From Streptomyces flaveolus (lineage in GTDB: Bacteria; Actinomycetota; Actinomycetes; Streptomycetales; Streptomycetaceae), in contig NZ_BMRV01000006.1 of the NCBI RefSeq assembly GCF_014648815.1, positions 310,001 to 374,000 of the forward strand: a stretch of DNA of 64,000 nucleotides, written 5' to 3'. Position numbers and translations under genes: made by a program. Below the pieces are notes generated by a model. It was given only the letters and a program-made list of their open reading frames with translations, did not search any database and had not been told where the DNA came from. This document shows positions 57,826-64,000 of this stretch, piece by piece. Position 1 is the stretch's first letter. Each line of letters starts with the position of its first letter.

Positions 57826-59142
57826 ATGCCGCAACCGACTCCTGAACGCGCCCTTCGCCAGGCCCCCTTGCTCACCGTCACCGCCGACGCCCTGGTCGCC
57901 GCCGACTTCCGTCCCCGCACCCCGCGCACCCCGCGCCGGCCGCCGGGCCCGTACCGGCGTCTGCTGTCCGTGCCCGGCGCCCGCGCGTTCACGATCGGGA
58001 ATCTCATCGCCCGGCTGCCGATGGGCATGTTCAGCGTCAGCGCGGTCGTGATGATCGCCGGCACGCGCGGCTCGTACGCCCTCGCCGGTGCCGTCACCGC
58101 GACCGGGCTGGCGGCGACCGCGCTGGTCGCGCCGTGGACCGCGCGGCTCGTGGACCGGCACGGCCAGGCCCGGGTGGCGGTGCCGGCGACGCTGTTCGCG
58201 GCGCTCGGCTCACTCGCGCTGGTGCTGTGCGTGCGCTCCGGAGCCCCCGACTGGACCCTGTTCGCCGCGTACGCCGCCACCGCCACGACCCCCAACACCG
58301 GCGGCATGGCCCGCGCCCGCTGGGCCCACCTGCTGCAGGGCGACGCCGGCGCCCTGCACACGGCGAACTCCTTCGAGCAGGCCACGGACGAGCTGTGCTA
58401 CATGCTCGGGCCGGTCCTCGCGGCCTTCCTGTGCACGACGGTGTTCCCGGAGGCGGGCACGCTGGCCGGTGTGGTCCTGCTGGTGACCGGCATCCTGGTG
58501 TTCGCCACCCAGCGCGCGACGGAACCGCCGGCCCGGCCGCGCCCCGCCGCGAAGGCGCCCTTCCGCGCGCCCGGCATACCGCCGCTGCTGGCGATGTGCC
58601 TGGCGACGGGCGCGGTGTTCGGCGCGATGGAGGTCGTCACGATCGCCTTCGCGGACGCACAGGGGCACCGTTCGGCGGCCGGCGTGGTCCTGGCGCTCCA
58701 GGCGGCCGGTTCCTGTGCGGCGGGCCTGCTGTACGGCGCGCTGAAGCCGGCCGGGCCGGCCGAGGTCCGCCTGCCGTGGTGCGTGGCCGCGATGACGGCC
58801 CTGATGACGCTGCCCCTGCTGGCCGCGGCCCTCACGGGCTCGCTGCCGCTGCTGGCGCTCACGCTCCTGGCCGCCGGGATGGCGACGGCCCCGACGATGG
58901 TCACGACGATGACGCTGGTCCAGCACCGCACCTCCGAGGGCCGGCTGAACGAGGGCATGACCCTCGCGGTGACCGGGCTGCTCGGTGGCATCGCCTGCGG
59001 CAGCGCTGCGGGCGGCTGGACGGTGGAGCACGTGTCGCCCACGGCCGGCTACGGCGTGCCGGTCACCGCGGCCGCGCTCGCCCTGCTGCTCACCCTGTCG
59101 GCCCTCCCTGGCCGGTCCCGTCCGGCCGGCGCCCGGGCATGA
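57826..59142 (+). CDS. MFS transporter
   Basis: 438 residues, 12 hydrophobic segments beginning near residue 45 after a basic Pro-rich N-terminus. Motif A-like DRHGQARVAVPATL follows segment 2. Class is that of small-molecule exporters (YbfB/AraJ-like); substrate unknown. Transcribed away from the lysR gene, followed by a bidirectional terminator shared with tmRNA. Confidence 0.88.
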   Translation: MPQPTPERALRQAPLLTVTADALVAADFRPRTPRTPRRPPGPYRRLLSVPGARAFTIGNLIARLPMGMFSVSAVVMIAGTRGSYALAGAVTATGLAATALVAPWTARLVDRHGQARVAVPATLFAALGSLALVLCVRSGAPDWTLFAAYAATATTPNTGGMARARWAHLLQGDAGALHTANSFEQATDELCYMLGPVLAAFLCTTVFPEAGTLAGVVLLVTGILVFATQRATEPPARPRPAAKAPFRAPGIPPLLAMCLATGAVFGAMEVVTIAFADAQGHRSAAGVVLALQAAGSCAAGLLYGALKPAGPAEVRLPWCVAAMTALMTLPLLAAALTGSLPLLALTLLAAGMATAPTMVTTMTLVQHRTSEGRLNEGMTLAVTGLLGGIACGSAAGGWTVEHVSPTAGYGVPVTAAALALLLTLSALPGRSRPAGARA

Positions 59143-59144
59143 CG

Positions 59145-59176
59145 AAGGCCCCGCCGCTCGGGAGCGACGGGGCCTT
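59145..59176. terminator. Bidirectional terminator between MFS gene and tmRNA
   Basis: AAGGCCCCG / CGGGGCCTT extended, after one mismatch, by CGCT / AGCG with a 4-base loop. It is 3 bases past the MFS stop and 18 bases past the tmRNA 3' end. Confidence 0.85.
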
Positions 59177-59193
59177 GGCCCACATGGGAATTG

Positions 59194-59590
59194 TGGAGAT
59201 GGCGGGAATCGAACCCGCGTCCAACGGTGTGGAATCAGGGCTTCTCCGTGTGCAGTCCGCTTCGATTTTCTCAGCCCCGGAGATCACGCGGACAAGTCTC
59301 CGACGGGCTCAGTCACTGTTTGGTTTCCCTCTTCACCCCGTGACCGGGATCAAGGTTTAGTCCCCTAGCTGATGCCAGGATCCGGGTCGGGAACAGCCCC
59401 GGGCTGACACTCCCTTTGTAGGAGGCTCGCTTCGCTACCTGAGATCAGGCAGCGAGGGCGAAGGCCTGCTGGGAGGAATCGCGCTTGGAGTTGGCGATTA
59501 TTTTTTTCGGCCTGTGGTTTACGAGATCATGGCCGCTTCCTCGACACGCTTCCCCTGCTTCGACAGCCGCTGTCGAAACCGATCATCCCC
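59194..59590 (-). ncRNA. ssrA: Transfer-messenger RNA (ssrA)
   Basis: 397 bases on the minus strand. 5' end GGGGATGATCGGTTTCGACA, 3' end in a T arm (CGGGTTCGATTCCCG) and acceptor CATCTCCA; GGGGATG pairs with CATCTCC. CCA is not encoded. The tag-coding part is at 59445-59495 and specifies ANSKRDSSQQAFALAA then TGA, the usual Streptomyces tag ending in ALAA. Frees stalled ribosomes with SmpB and marks peptides for Clp and other proteases. Immediately downstream of smpB. Confidence 0.97.
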
Positions 59591-59681
59591 ATGTTGTGTT
59601 TTCAAAAGCCGCACCGTCCAGGCGGTGCAGGGCCCATCGTACGTGACCAACGCACGAGGGTGCCAGCCTATTCCCGCGGGG

Positions 59682-60161
59682 TCAGGCCCGCTGCTTGCGG
59701 CGGATCGCGGAGATCGTCCGCTCCGCCTCGCGCCGGTCCTGCTTCTCGCGCAGGGTCTGGCGCTTGTCGTACTCCTTCTTGCCGCGTGCCAGCGCGATCT
59801 CGACCTTGGCGCGGCCGTCCTTGAAGTACAGCGCGAGGGGCACGATCGTGTGCCCGGTCTCCTGGGACTTCGACTCCAGCTTGTCGATCTCCACGCGGTG
59901 CAGCAGCAGCTTCCGCTTGCGGCGGGCGCTGTGGTTGGTCCAGGTGCCCTGGCTGTACTCCGGCACGTGCACGTTGTGCAGCCAGGCCTCGTGCCCGTCC
60001 AGCTGCACGAAGCCGTCGACCAGCGACGCCCGCCCCTGGCGCAGTGACTTCACCTCGGTCCCGGTGAGGACCAGTCCGGCCTCGTAGGTGTCGAGGATCT
60101 GGTAGTCGTGCCGCGCCTTCTTGTTCTGCGCGATCAGCTTGCGCCCTTTTTCCTTAGCCAT
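59682..60161 (-). CDS. smpB: SsrA-binding protein SmpB
   Basis: 159 residues. Opens MAKEKGRKLIAQNKKARHDY and has GLVLTGTEVKSLRQGRASLVDGFVQL and the C-terminal basic tail (KKEYDKRQTLREKQDRREAERTI). The start at 60161 matches the family; a 4-residue longer start at 60173 is possible. Upstream gene is the S41 protease; downstream is ssrA, 91 bases away. Partner of tmRNA in trans-translation. Confidence 0.96.
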   Translation of the reverse strand: MAKEKGRKLIAQNKKARHDYQILDTYEAGLVLTGTEVKSLRQGRASLVDGFVQLDGHEAWLHNVHVPEYSQGTWTNHSARRKRKLLLHRVEIDKLESKSQETGHTIVPLALYFKDGRAKVEIALARGKKEYDKRQTLREKQDRREAERTISAIRRKQRA

Positions 60162-60214
60162 AGTGCAGCCCATTTTGGCACTACGGAGGGGGTGCGCGGG
60201 AAGCCGATTTACGC

Positions 60215-60239
60215 GGGGCGGGGCGGGGCGGGGGCGGGG
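60215..60239 (+). other. Putative G-quadruplex sequence
   Basis: Five runs of four or five G separated by single C on the plus strand, between the S41 protease stop (60241) and the smpB start. The genes are transcribed from the opposite strand, so the G-rich strand is the template. Structure is predicted from sequence pattern only. Confidence 0.5.
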
Positions 60240-60240
60240 C

Positions 60241-61413
60241 CTACCGTCCCAGTCCGCTGAGCACGGTCCGCGCCCGTCCCAGGGCGGCCGGGTCCGTCGG
60301 GTCGACGTCCAGGTCGGGTGTGATGCCCGTGCCGTCGACGCCGCGGCCGGAGGGGGTGCGGTAGTGCCCGACGGTCAGTTCGGCGACCGAGCCGCCGGGA
60401 AGTCGGCTCGGCATCTGCACCGAGCCCTTGCCGAAGGTGCGGGAGCCGACGACGACCGCCCGTCCGCGGTCCTGGAGGGCTCCGGTGAGGAGTTCGGCCG
60501 CGCTCATGGTGCCGCCGTCGACGAGCGCGACCAGGGGTCTGGTGGTGTCGCCGCCGGGTTCGGCGTGCAGGGCGCGCTGGTCGCCGTCGACGTCGTAGGT
60601 GGCGACGAGGCCGCCGTCGAGGAAGGCGGAGGCCGCGGTGACGGCCTCGGCGACCAGTCCGCCGGAGTTGCCGCGCAGGTCGAGGACGACGCCGGCGCCG
60701 GACGGCACCCGCTCGACGGCGGCGCACACCTGCCGGCCGACGCCCTTGGTGAAGGAGGTGACCTTGACGACGGTGACGCCGTCGGCGAGGGTGCGGACGG
60801 CCACGGGGTCCGTGGACAGCCTGGCCCGGCGGACCGTCTCGGTCCACGCCCGCGTGCCGCGCTCCAGGCCGAGCCGGACGGCGGTGCCGGCGGGGTCCTC
60901 CTCGGCGTCGCCGCGCAGTATCGAGACGACCTCGGTGACCGGGCGCCCGTCGACCCGCTCGCCGTCGACGCTGCGCAGCCGGTCGCCCTCGCGGACCCCG
61001 GCGGCGGCGGCGGGCGACCCGGAGCGCACCCTGGTCACCTCGATGCGGCCGTCGCGCTCGCGGCGCGCGGAGAGGCCGACGCCGGTGTACTGGCCGTCGA
61101 GGGCCTCCTCCAACTCCTCGTACTCGCTCTGGGAGTAGACGGCGCCCCAGCGGTCCCCGCTGCGGCTGACGGCGCGTTCGGCGGCCTCCACCGGGGACTT
61201 GCCGTCGGCCATCGCCTCCGCCGCCGCGCGGGCCACGTCTTCGTGGTGACCGGCGGGCGCGGCCGAACGGGCCGCGTCCGGCGTGGACTTCCGGTCGGAC
61301 GCCGGGAACGATCCGGTGGCCGCCCCGGCGACGAGTACGCTCGCGAACACCAAGGTCAGGGCGGCCCCGTGGCGTGCGCGACGGGGCTGACAGAACAGGT
61401 CACGACCTGACAT
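60241..61413 (-). CDS. S41-family C-terminal processing protease (CtpA-like)
   Basis: 390 residues. N-terminal signal/anchor (GAALTLVFASVLVAGAATG), a PDZ domain at ~108-180 (GVGLSARRERDGRIEVTRV...EGDRLRSVDG), then the tail-specific protease domain with the Ser-Lys dyad S304 (GGTMSAAELLTGAL) and K329 (TFGKGSVQ). Extracytoplasmic. TAGACT ends 7 bases before ATG and no ribosome site is seen, suggesting a leaderless mRNA. It lies between ftsX and smpB on the same strand. Substrate unknown. Confidence 0.92.
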   Translation of the reverse strand: MSGRDLFCQPRRARHGAALTLVFASVLVAGAATGSFPASDRKSTPDAARSAAPAGHHEDVARAAAEAMADGKSPVEAAERAVSRSGDRWGAVYSQSEYEELEEALDGQYTGVGLSARRERDGRIEVTRVRSGSPAAAAGVREGDRLRSVDGERVDGRPVTEVVSILRGDAEEDPAGTAVRLGLERGTRAWTETVRRARLSTDPVAVRTLADGVTVVKVTSFTKGVGRQVCAAVERVPSGAGVVLDLRGNSGGLVAEAVTAASAFLDGGLVATYDVDGDQRALHAEPGGDTTRPLVALVDGGTMSAAELLTGALQDRGRAVVVGSRTFGKGSVQMPSRLPGGSVAELTVGHYRTPSGRGVDGTGITPDLDVDPTDPAALGRARTVLSGLGR

Positions 61414-61420
61414 GCCGGTG

Positions 61421-61426
61421 AGTCTA
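61421..61426 (-). promoter_or_regulatory. -10 hexamer of the S41 protease (leaderless)
   Basis: TAGACT on the minus strand ends 7 bases before the ATG; no Shine-Dalgarno. Confidence 0.4.
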
Positions 61427-61439
61427 GGACAACGCGAGA

Positions 61440-61469
61440 GGGCCGAACGGTCGCTTGACCGTTCGGCCC
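61440..61469 (-). terminator. Terminator of ftsEX
   Basis: 13-bp stem GGGCCGAACGGTC / GACCGTTCGGCCC, 4-base loop, 12 bases past the ftsX stop. Confidence 0.9.
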
Positions 61470-61481
61470 CCTTGGCATGTG

Positions 61482-62399
61482 TCACACCTTCAGGTACTTG
61501 CGCAACGCGAAGAACGCGGCCAACGCGGGCATCAGCAGACTGGTGGCCAGGATGAGCGGGAGCTTCGTCAGCAGGGCGTCCCAGCCGATGAAGTCGATCA
61601 GGGCCAACTTGTCGGACAGCGCGAGTCCGTGGTCGATGATGAAGTACCGCGCGGTCACCAGGAAGGCGCAGGCGACCGCGCCGCCGATCAGCCCGGCGAC
61701 CGCCGCCTCCATGATGAACGGCGCCTGGATGTAGAAGCCCGAGGCGCCGACCAGCCGCATGATGCCGGTCTCGCGCCGGCGGCTGAACGCCGAGACGCGG
61801 ACCGTGTTGACGATCAGCATCAGCGCGACGACCAGCATCAGCGCCATCACCGCCCGCGCGGCCCAGTTCATGCCGTTGAGGAGCTCGAAGAGGTTGTCGA
61901 GGGTGCTGCGCTGGTCCGCCACGGACTGCACGCCGTCCCGGCCGTCGAAGGCGGTCGCGATGACCTGGTACTTCTCCGGGTCCTTCAGCTTGACGCGGTA
62001 CGACTCCTGCATCTGGTCCGGCGTGAGCGAGCTGGCCAGCGGCGAGTCGCCGAACTGCTCCTTGTAGTGCTTGTACGCCTCGTCCTGCGACTCGTACGTC
62101 ACCTTCTCGACGACGTTCATCTCGTCGAGGTCGGCCAGGATCTGCTTCTTCTGGTCCTCGGTGACCGCGCCCTTGGCACAGGCGGGGTCGGACTTGGCGT
62201 CGCTCTTGTTGCAGAGGTAGACCGTGACGTTGACCTTGTCGTACCAGTAGCCCTTCATGGTGTTGACCTGGTCGCTCATCAGGAGCGAGCCGCCGAACAG
62301 GGCCAGGGACAGGGCGACGGAGACGATGACCGCGAAGGTCATGGTCAGGTTGCGGCGGAGACCGACGCCGATCTCCGAGAGCACGAACTGGGCGCGCAT
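61482..62399 (-). CDS. ftsX: Cell-division permease-like protein FtsX
   Basis: 305 residues, four membrane segments: ~22-42 (AVIVSVALSLALFGGSLL), then ~185-205, 230-250 and 280-300. The extracytoplasmic loop between segments 1 and 2 is large and in actinobacteria signals to a peptidoglycan hydrolase of the NlpC/P60 class. The C-terminal MacB-like region (SRRRETGIMRLVGASGFYIQAPFIMEA) is conserved. Follows ftsE by 46 bases. Ends at a strong terminator. Confidence 0.95.
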   Translation of the reverse strand: MRAQFVLSEIGVGLRRNLTMTFAVIVSVALSLALFGGSLLMSDQVNTMKGYWYDKVNVTVYLCNKSDAKSDPACAKGAVTEDQKKQILADLDEMNVVEKVTYESQDEAYKHYKEQFGDSPLASSLTPDQMQESYRVKLKDPEKYQVIATAFDGRDGVQSVADQRSTLDNLFELLNGMNWAARAVMALMLVVALMLIVNTVRVSAFSRRRETGIMRLVGASGFYIQAPFIMEAAVAGLIGGAVACAFLVTARYFIIDHGLALSDKLALIDFIGWDALLTKLPLILATSLLMPALAAFFALRKYLKV

Positions 62400-62445
62400 G
62401 GCGAGTGGTTGAGCCTTTCCGTGGAAGCCGGTGCGGTCTGCGGTC

Positions 62446-63135
62446 TCAGTGCTGGTAGCCGTAGACGCCGCGCGCCTGGTCGCGGACGAGGCGACCCTTC
62501 TCCAGCTCGATGACGCGCTTGCGCATCTGGTCCACGATGTTCTGGTCGTGCGTGGCCATGATCACGGTGGTGCCCGTCCGGTTGATGCGGTCGAGCAGCT
62601 TCATGATGCCGACGGAGGTCTGCGGGTCGAGGTTGCCGGTGGGCTCGTCGGCGATCAGCAGCTTGGGCCGGTTGACGAAGGCGCGCGCGATGGCGACGCG
62701 CTGCTGCTCACCGCCGGACAGCTCGCCCGGCCTGCGGTCCTCCTTGCCGCCGAGCCCGACGAGGTCGAGCACCTGCGGCACGGACTTGCGGATCTCGCCG
62801 CGGGACTTGCCGATGACCTCCTGCGCGAAGGCGACGTTCTCGCCGACCGTCTTGTTCGGCAGCAGGCGGAAGTCCTGGAACACCGTCCCCAGCTGGCGCC
62901 GCATCTGCGGCACCTTCCAGTTGGACAGGCGCGCGAGGTCCTTGCCCAGAACGTGCACCTGCCCATGGGTGCACCGCTCCTCGCGGAGGACCAGCCGCAG
63001 GAAGGTGGACTTTCCGGAGCCGGAGGATCCCACGAGGAAGACGAACTCGCCCTTCTCGATCTCCAGGGAGACATCCCTGAGGGCTGGGTGGTTCTGCTTG
63101 GGGTAGACCTTGGAGACGTTGTCGAATCGGATCAC
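62446..63135 (-). CDS. ftsE: Cell-division ATP-binding protein FtsE
   Basis: 229-residue ABC ATPase. Walker A VGSSGSGKST, signature LSGGEQQRVAIARAFV, Walker B LLIADEPTGNLDP, and the FtsE-typical MIRFDNVSKVYP opening. Pairs with FtsX to drive septal or apical peptidoglycan hydrolase activity. First gene of ftsEX; upstream 226 bases to the divergent small zinc-ribbon gene. Confidence 0.96.
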   Translation of the reverse strand: MIRFDNVSKVYPKQNHPALRDVSLEIEKGEFVFLVGSSGSGKSTFLRLVLREERCTHGQVHVLGKDLARLSNWKVPQMRRQLGTVFQDFRLLPNKTVGENVAFAQEVIGKSRGEIRKSVPQVLDLVGLGGKEDRRPGELSGGEQQRVAIARAFVNRPKLLIADEPTGNLDPQTSVGIMKLLDRINRTGTTVIMATHDQNIVDQMRKRVIELEKGRLVRDQARGVYGYQH

Positions 63136-63361
63136 GGATGCACCACGGGTCGCCGGGGGTAGATGAGCGTGACCATACGCGAACCGGGGAGCCGACCGCA
63201 GTCACCGGTCGGGGTTGCGCGGTAGTTGCGCGTTTTGTCCCGGCCGCCGCCCCACCGGGACCGCGCGCAGGGCCCCCCGGAACCTGGCACAGTGGAAGGG
63301 GAACGTTCACGGCTTCGTGGGCGTTGTGCCGAGTGAACCGGCTGCAAGGAGGGCGAGGCGC

Positions 63362-63553
63362 ATGACGTACGACCGGTTGGTGTGCGCGAACTGCGCGGCG
63401 CCCGTGAACGAAGGCCGGTGCCCGGTGTGCCGCGCGAACCGCGAGCGGCTGCAGCAGGACAACTTCCTCTCGGGGCTGAATCCGATGGCGCTGATCGCCC
63501 TGCTGGCGGTCCTGGTGGCGGCGGTGGCGCTGCTGGCCCACCAGACGGTGTAG
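63362..63553 (+). CDS. Small zinc-ribbon membrane protein
   Basis: 63 residues. Two Cys-x2-Cys pairs (CANCAAPVNEGRCPVC, residues 8-23) form a zinc ribbon, followed by one membrane helix (MALIALLAVLVAAVALLA) near the C-terminus. GGAGGG is 11 bases before the ATG. Divergent from ftsE. No assigned function; single gene ending in a terminator. Confidence 0.8.
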   Translation: MTYDRLVCANCAAPVNEGRCPVCRANRERLQQDNFLSGLNPMALIALLAVLVAAVALLAHQTV

Positions 63554-63573
63554 AGCCCGCGAAGACACGACAG

Positions 63574-63603
63574 GGGGCCCGGAGCGGTTGCGCTCCGGGC
63601 CCC
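63574..63603. terminator. Bidirectional terminator
   Basis: 13-bp stem GGGGCCCGGAGCG / CGCTCCGGGCCCC with a 4-base loop, between the convergent zinc-ribbon and surface-protein genes. Confidence 0.9.
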
Positions 63604-63634
63604 TGTGTGTACGCGCTGTGCGCAGGCGCTGCCG

Positions 63635-64000
63635 TCAGGCGGCGGCGCCGCGGCCGCCCATCATGCGCGGGAGGACGCGGAAGCCGATGCCGCCGGCGAT
63701 CATCGTGGCGGCACCGATCAGCAGGAACGTGGTCTCCGCCGCACCGGTCTCGGCGAGCTCCTCACCGCTGCCCTGGGCAGCGGTGTCGGAGGCCTGGGCC
63801 TGCTCGCCGGTCTCGGTCAGGGCCGAGGAGCCCTGCTCCTGGGTGGAGGCGTTGGAGCCGCCGTCGGGGTTGGTGTTGTTGCCACCGCCACCGTTGCCGT
63901 TGCCGTTGCCGTTCCCGTTGCCATTGCCGTTCCCGTTGCCGGGGGCCTCGGTGGGGTCGGTGGACGGGGTCCCGGTGGGGGGCTCCTCGGTGGGCGGCTC
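63635..64000 (-). CDS. Sortase-anchored surface protein (C-terminal part, 5' end outside window)
   Basis: 122 C-terminal codons visible. They contain a Pro/Thr-rich stretch, a Gly-Asn repeat, then an LAETG sortase motif, a hydrophobic helix (TFLLIGAATMIAGGIGF) and a basic tail ending RMMGGRGAAA. LAxTG is the motif used by class E sortases in Streptomyces. A second LTETG-like motif lies 29 residues earlier. The functional N-terminal domain is beyond the window, so the role is unknown. Confidence 0.85.
   Translation of the reverse strand, partial: EPPTEEPPTGTPSTDPTEAPGNGNGNGNGNGNGNGNGGGGNNTNPDGGSNASTQEQGSSALTETGEQAQASDTAAQGSGEELAETGAAETTFLLIGAATMIAGGIGFRVLPRMMGGRGAAA
63891..63938 (-). repeat. 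Hexamer repeat encoding Gly-Asn tract
   Basis: Eight units of the type CCGTTG (plus strand), some with point changes, encoding a GN tract in the sortase-anchored protein. Confidence 0.85.

Noticed and set aside
1..64000. Biosynthetic gene cluster, prophage, transposon or CRISPR array
   Set aside because: No polyketide/NRPS/terpene genes, integrase, transposase, phage structural genes or regularly spaced repeats are visible; codon usage and GC look uniform.

Overview
The window is a high-GC actinobacterial chromosome segment, almost certainly Streptomyces. Reasons: strong GC bias at third codon positions, frequent GTG starts, many 1-4 bp gene overlaps, an SsgA-like sporulation protein, a sortase LAETG surface protein, the tmRNA tag ANSKRDSSQQAFALAA and the matAB aggregation genes. 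The gene order matches what I remember of the S. coelicolor SCO2910-SCO2970 region; this is recall, not a comparison I ran. I see no prophage, transposase or CRISPR array, so this is conserved core and near-core chromosome.

Layout. 1-6.2 kb: a sulfur and NAD block (cysM, cysO, a 31-aa Cys-ending leader peptide, mec, an amino-acid permease, a DUF2017 gene, clpS, then divergent pncB-pncA). 6.2-12.5 kb: a small conserved protein, a secreted M6 metalloprotease, a small membrane protein and two RDD membrane proteins. 12.7-17.8 kb: ssgG, an FAD-linked oxidase, a TPR protein, hppD and a divergent Lrp/AsnC regulator around a perfect 27-bp palindrome. 17.9-21.6 kb: a four-gene OpuC-type osmoprotectant ABC operon. 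21.6-27.1 kb: a membrane-anchored Lon-type protease, an IclR regulator, an SF2 helicase and an MFS exporter. 27.2 kb: tRNA-Cys.

27.4-32.5 kb: a three-subunit xanthine-dehydrogenase-like operon with an aberrant molybdenum site and a long disordered Fe-S subunit. 32.8-37.5 kb: a sugar ABC importer with a cytoplasmic GH20 hexosaminidase and candidate operators. 37.7-42.4 kb: DUF3039, YqgE/AlgH, murA, HU and malic enzyme. 42.68-42.81 kb: a strong small-RNA candidate. 42.8-50.6 kb: HelD-like ATPase, sigU-rsuA, a CGNR zinc-finger protein, a HemD-winged-helix regulator and narK. 50.7-56.6 kb: a membrane protein, then matA-matB plus a translationally coupled acyltransferase. 56.8-59.1 kb: a divergent LysR/MFS pair. 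59.2-63.1 kb: tmRNA, smpB, S41 protease, ftsX and ftsE. 63.4-64 kb: a zinc-ribbon membrane protein and the C-terminal part of a sortase-anchored protein.

Most interesting items: (i) the plus-strand small RNA at 42678-42814, with promoter, closing stem and 16-bp terminator; (ii) the molybdenum hydroxylase lacking the usual active-site Glu and Gly-Gly-x-Phe-Gly loop; (iii) the CysO sulfur carrier with two residues beyond Gly-Gly, next to its JAMM protease and a Cys leader peptide; (iv) a dispersed Streptomyces repeat that has become part of the coding sequence of an ABC permease; (v) an acyltransferase fused by ATGA overlap to the matAB exopolysaccharide genes. All functional statements come from reading sequence and motifs; nothing was searched or computed beyond this.
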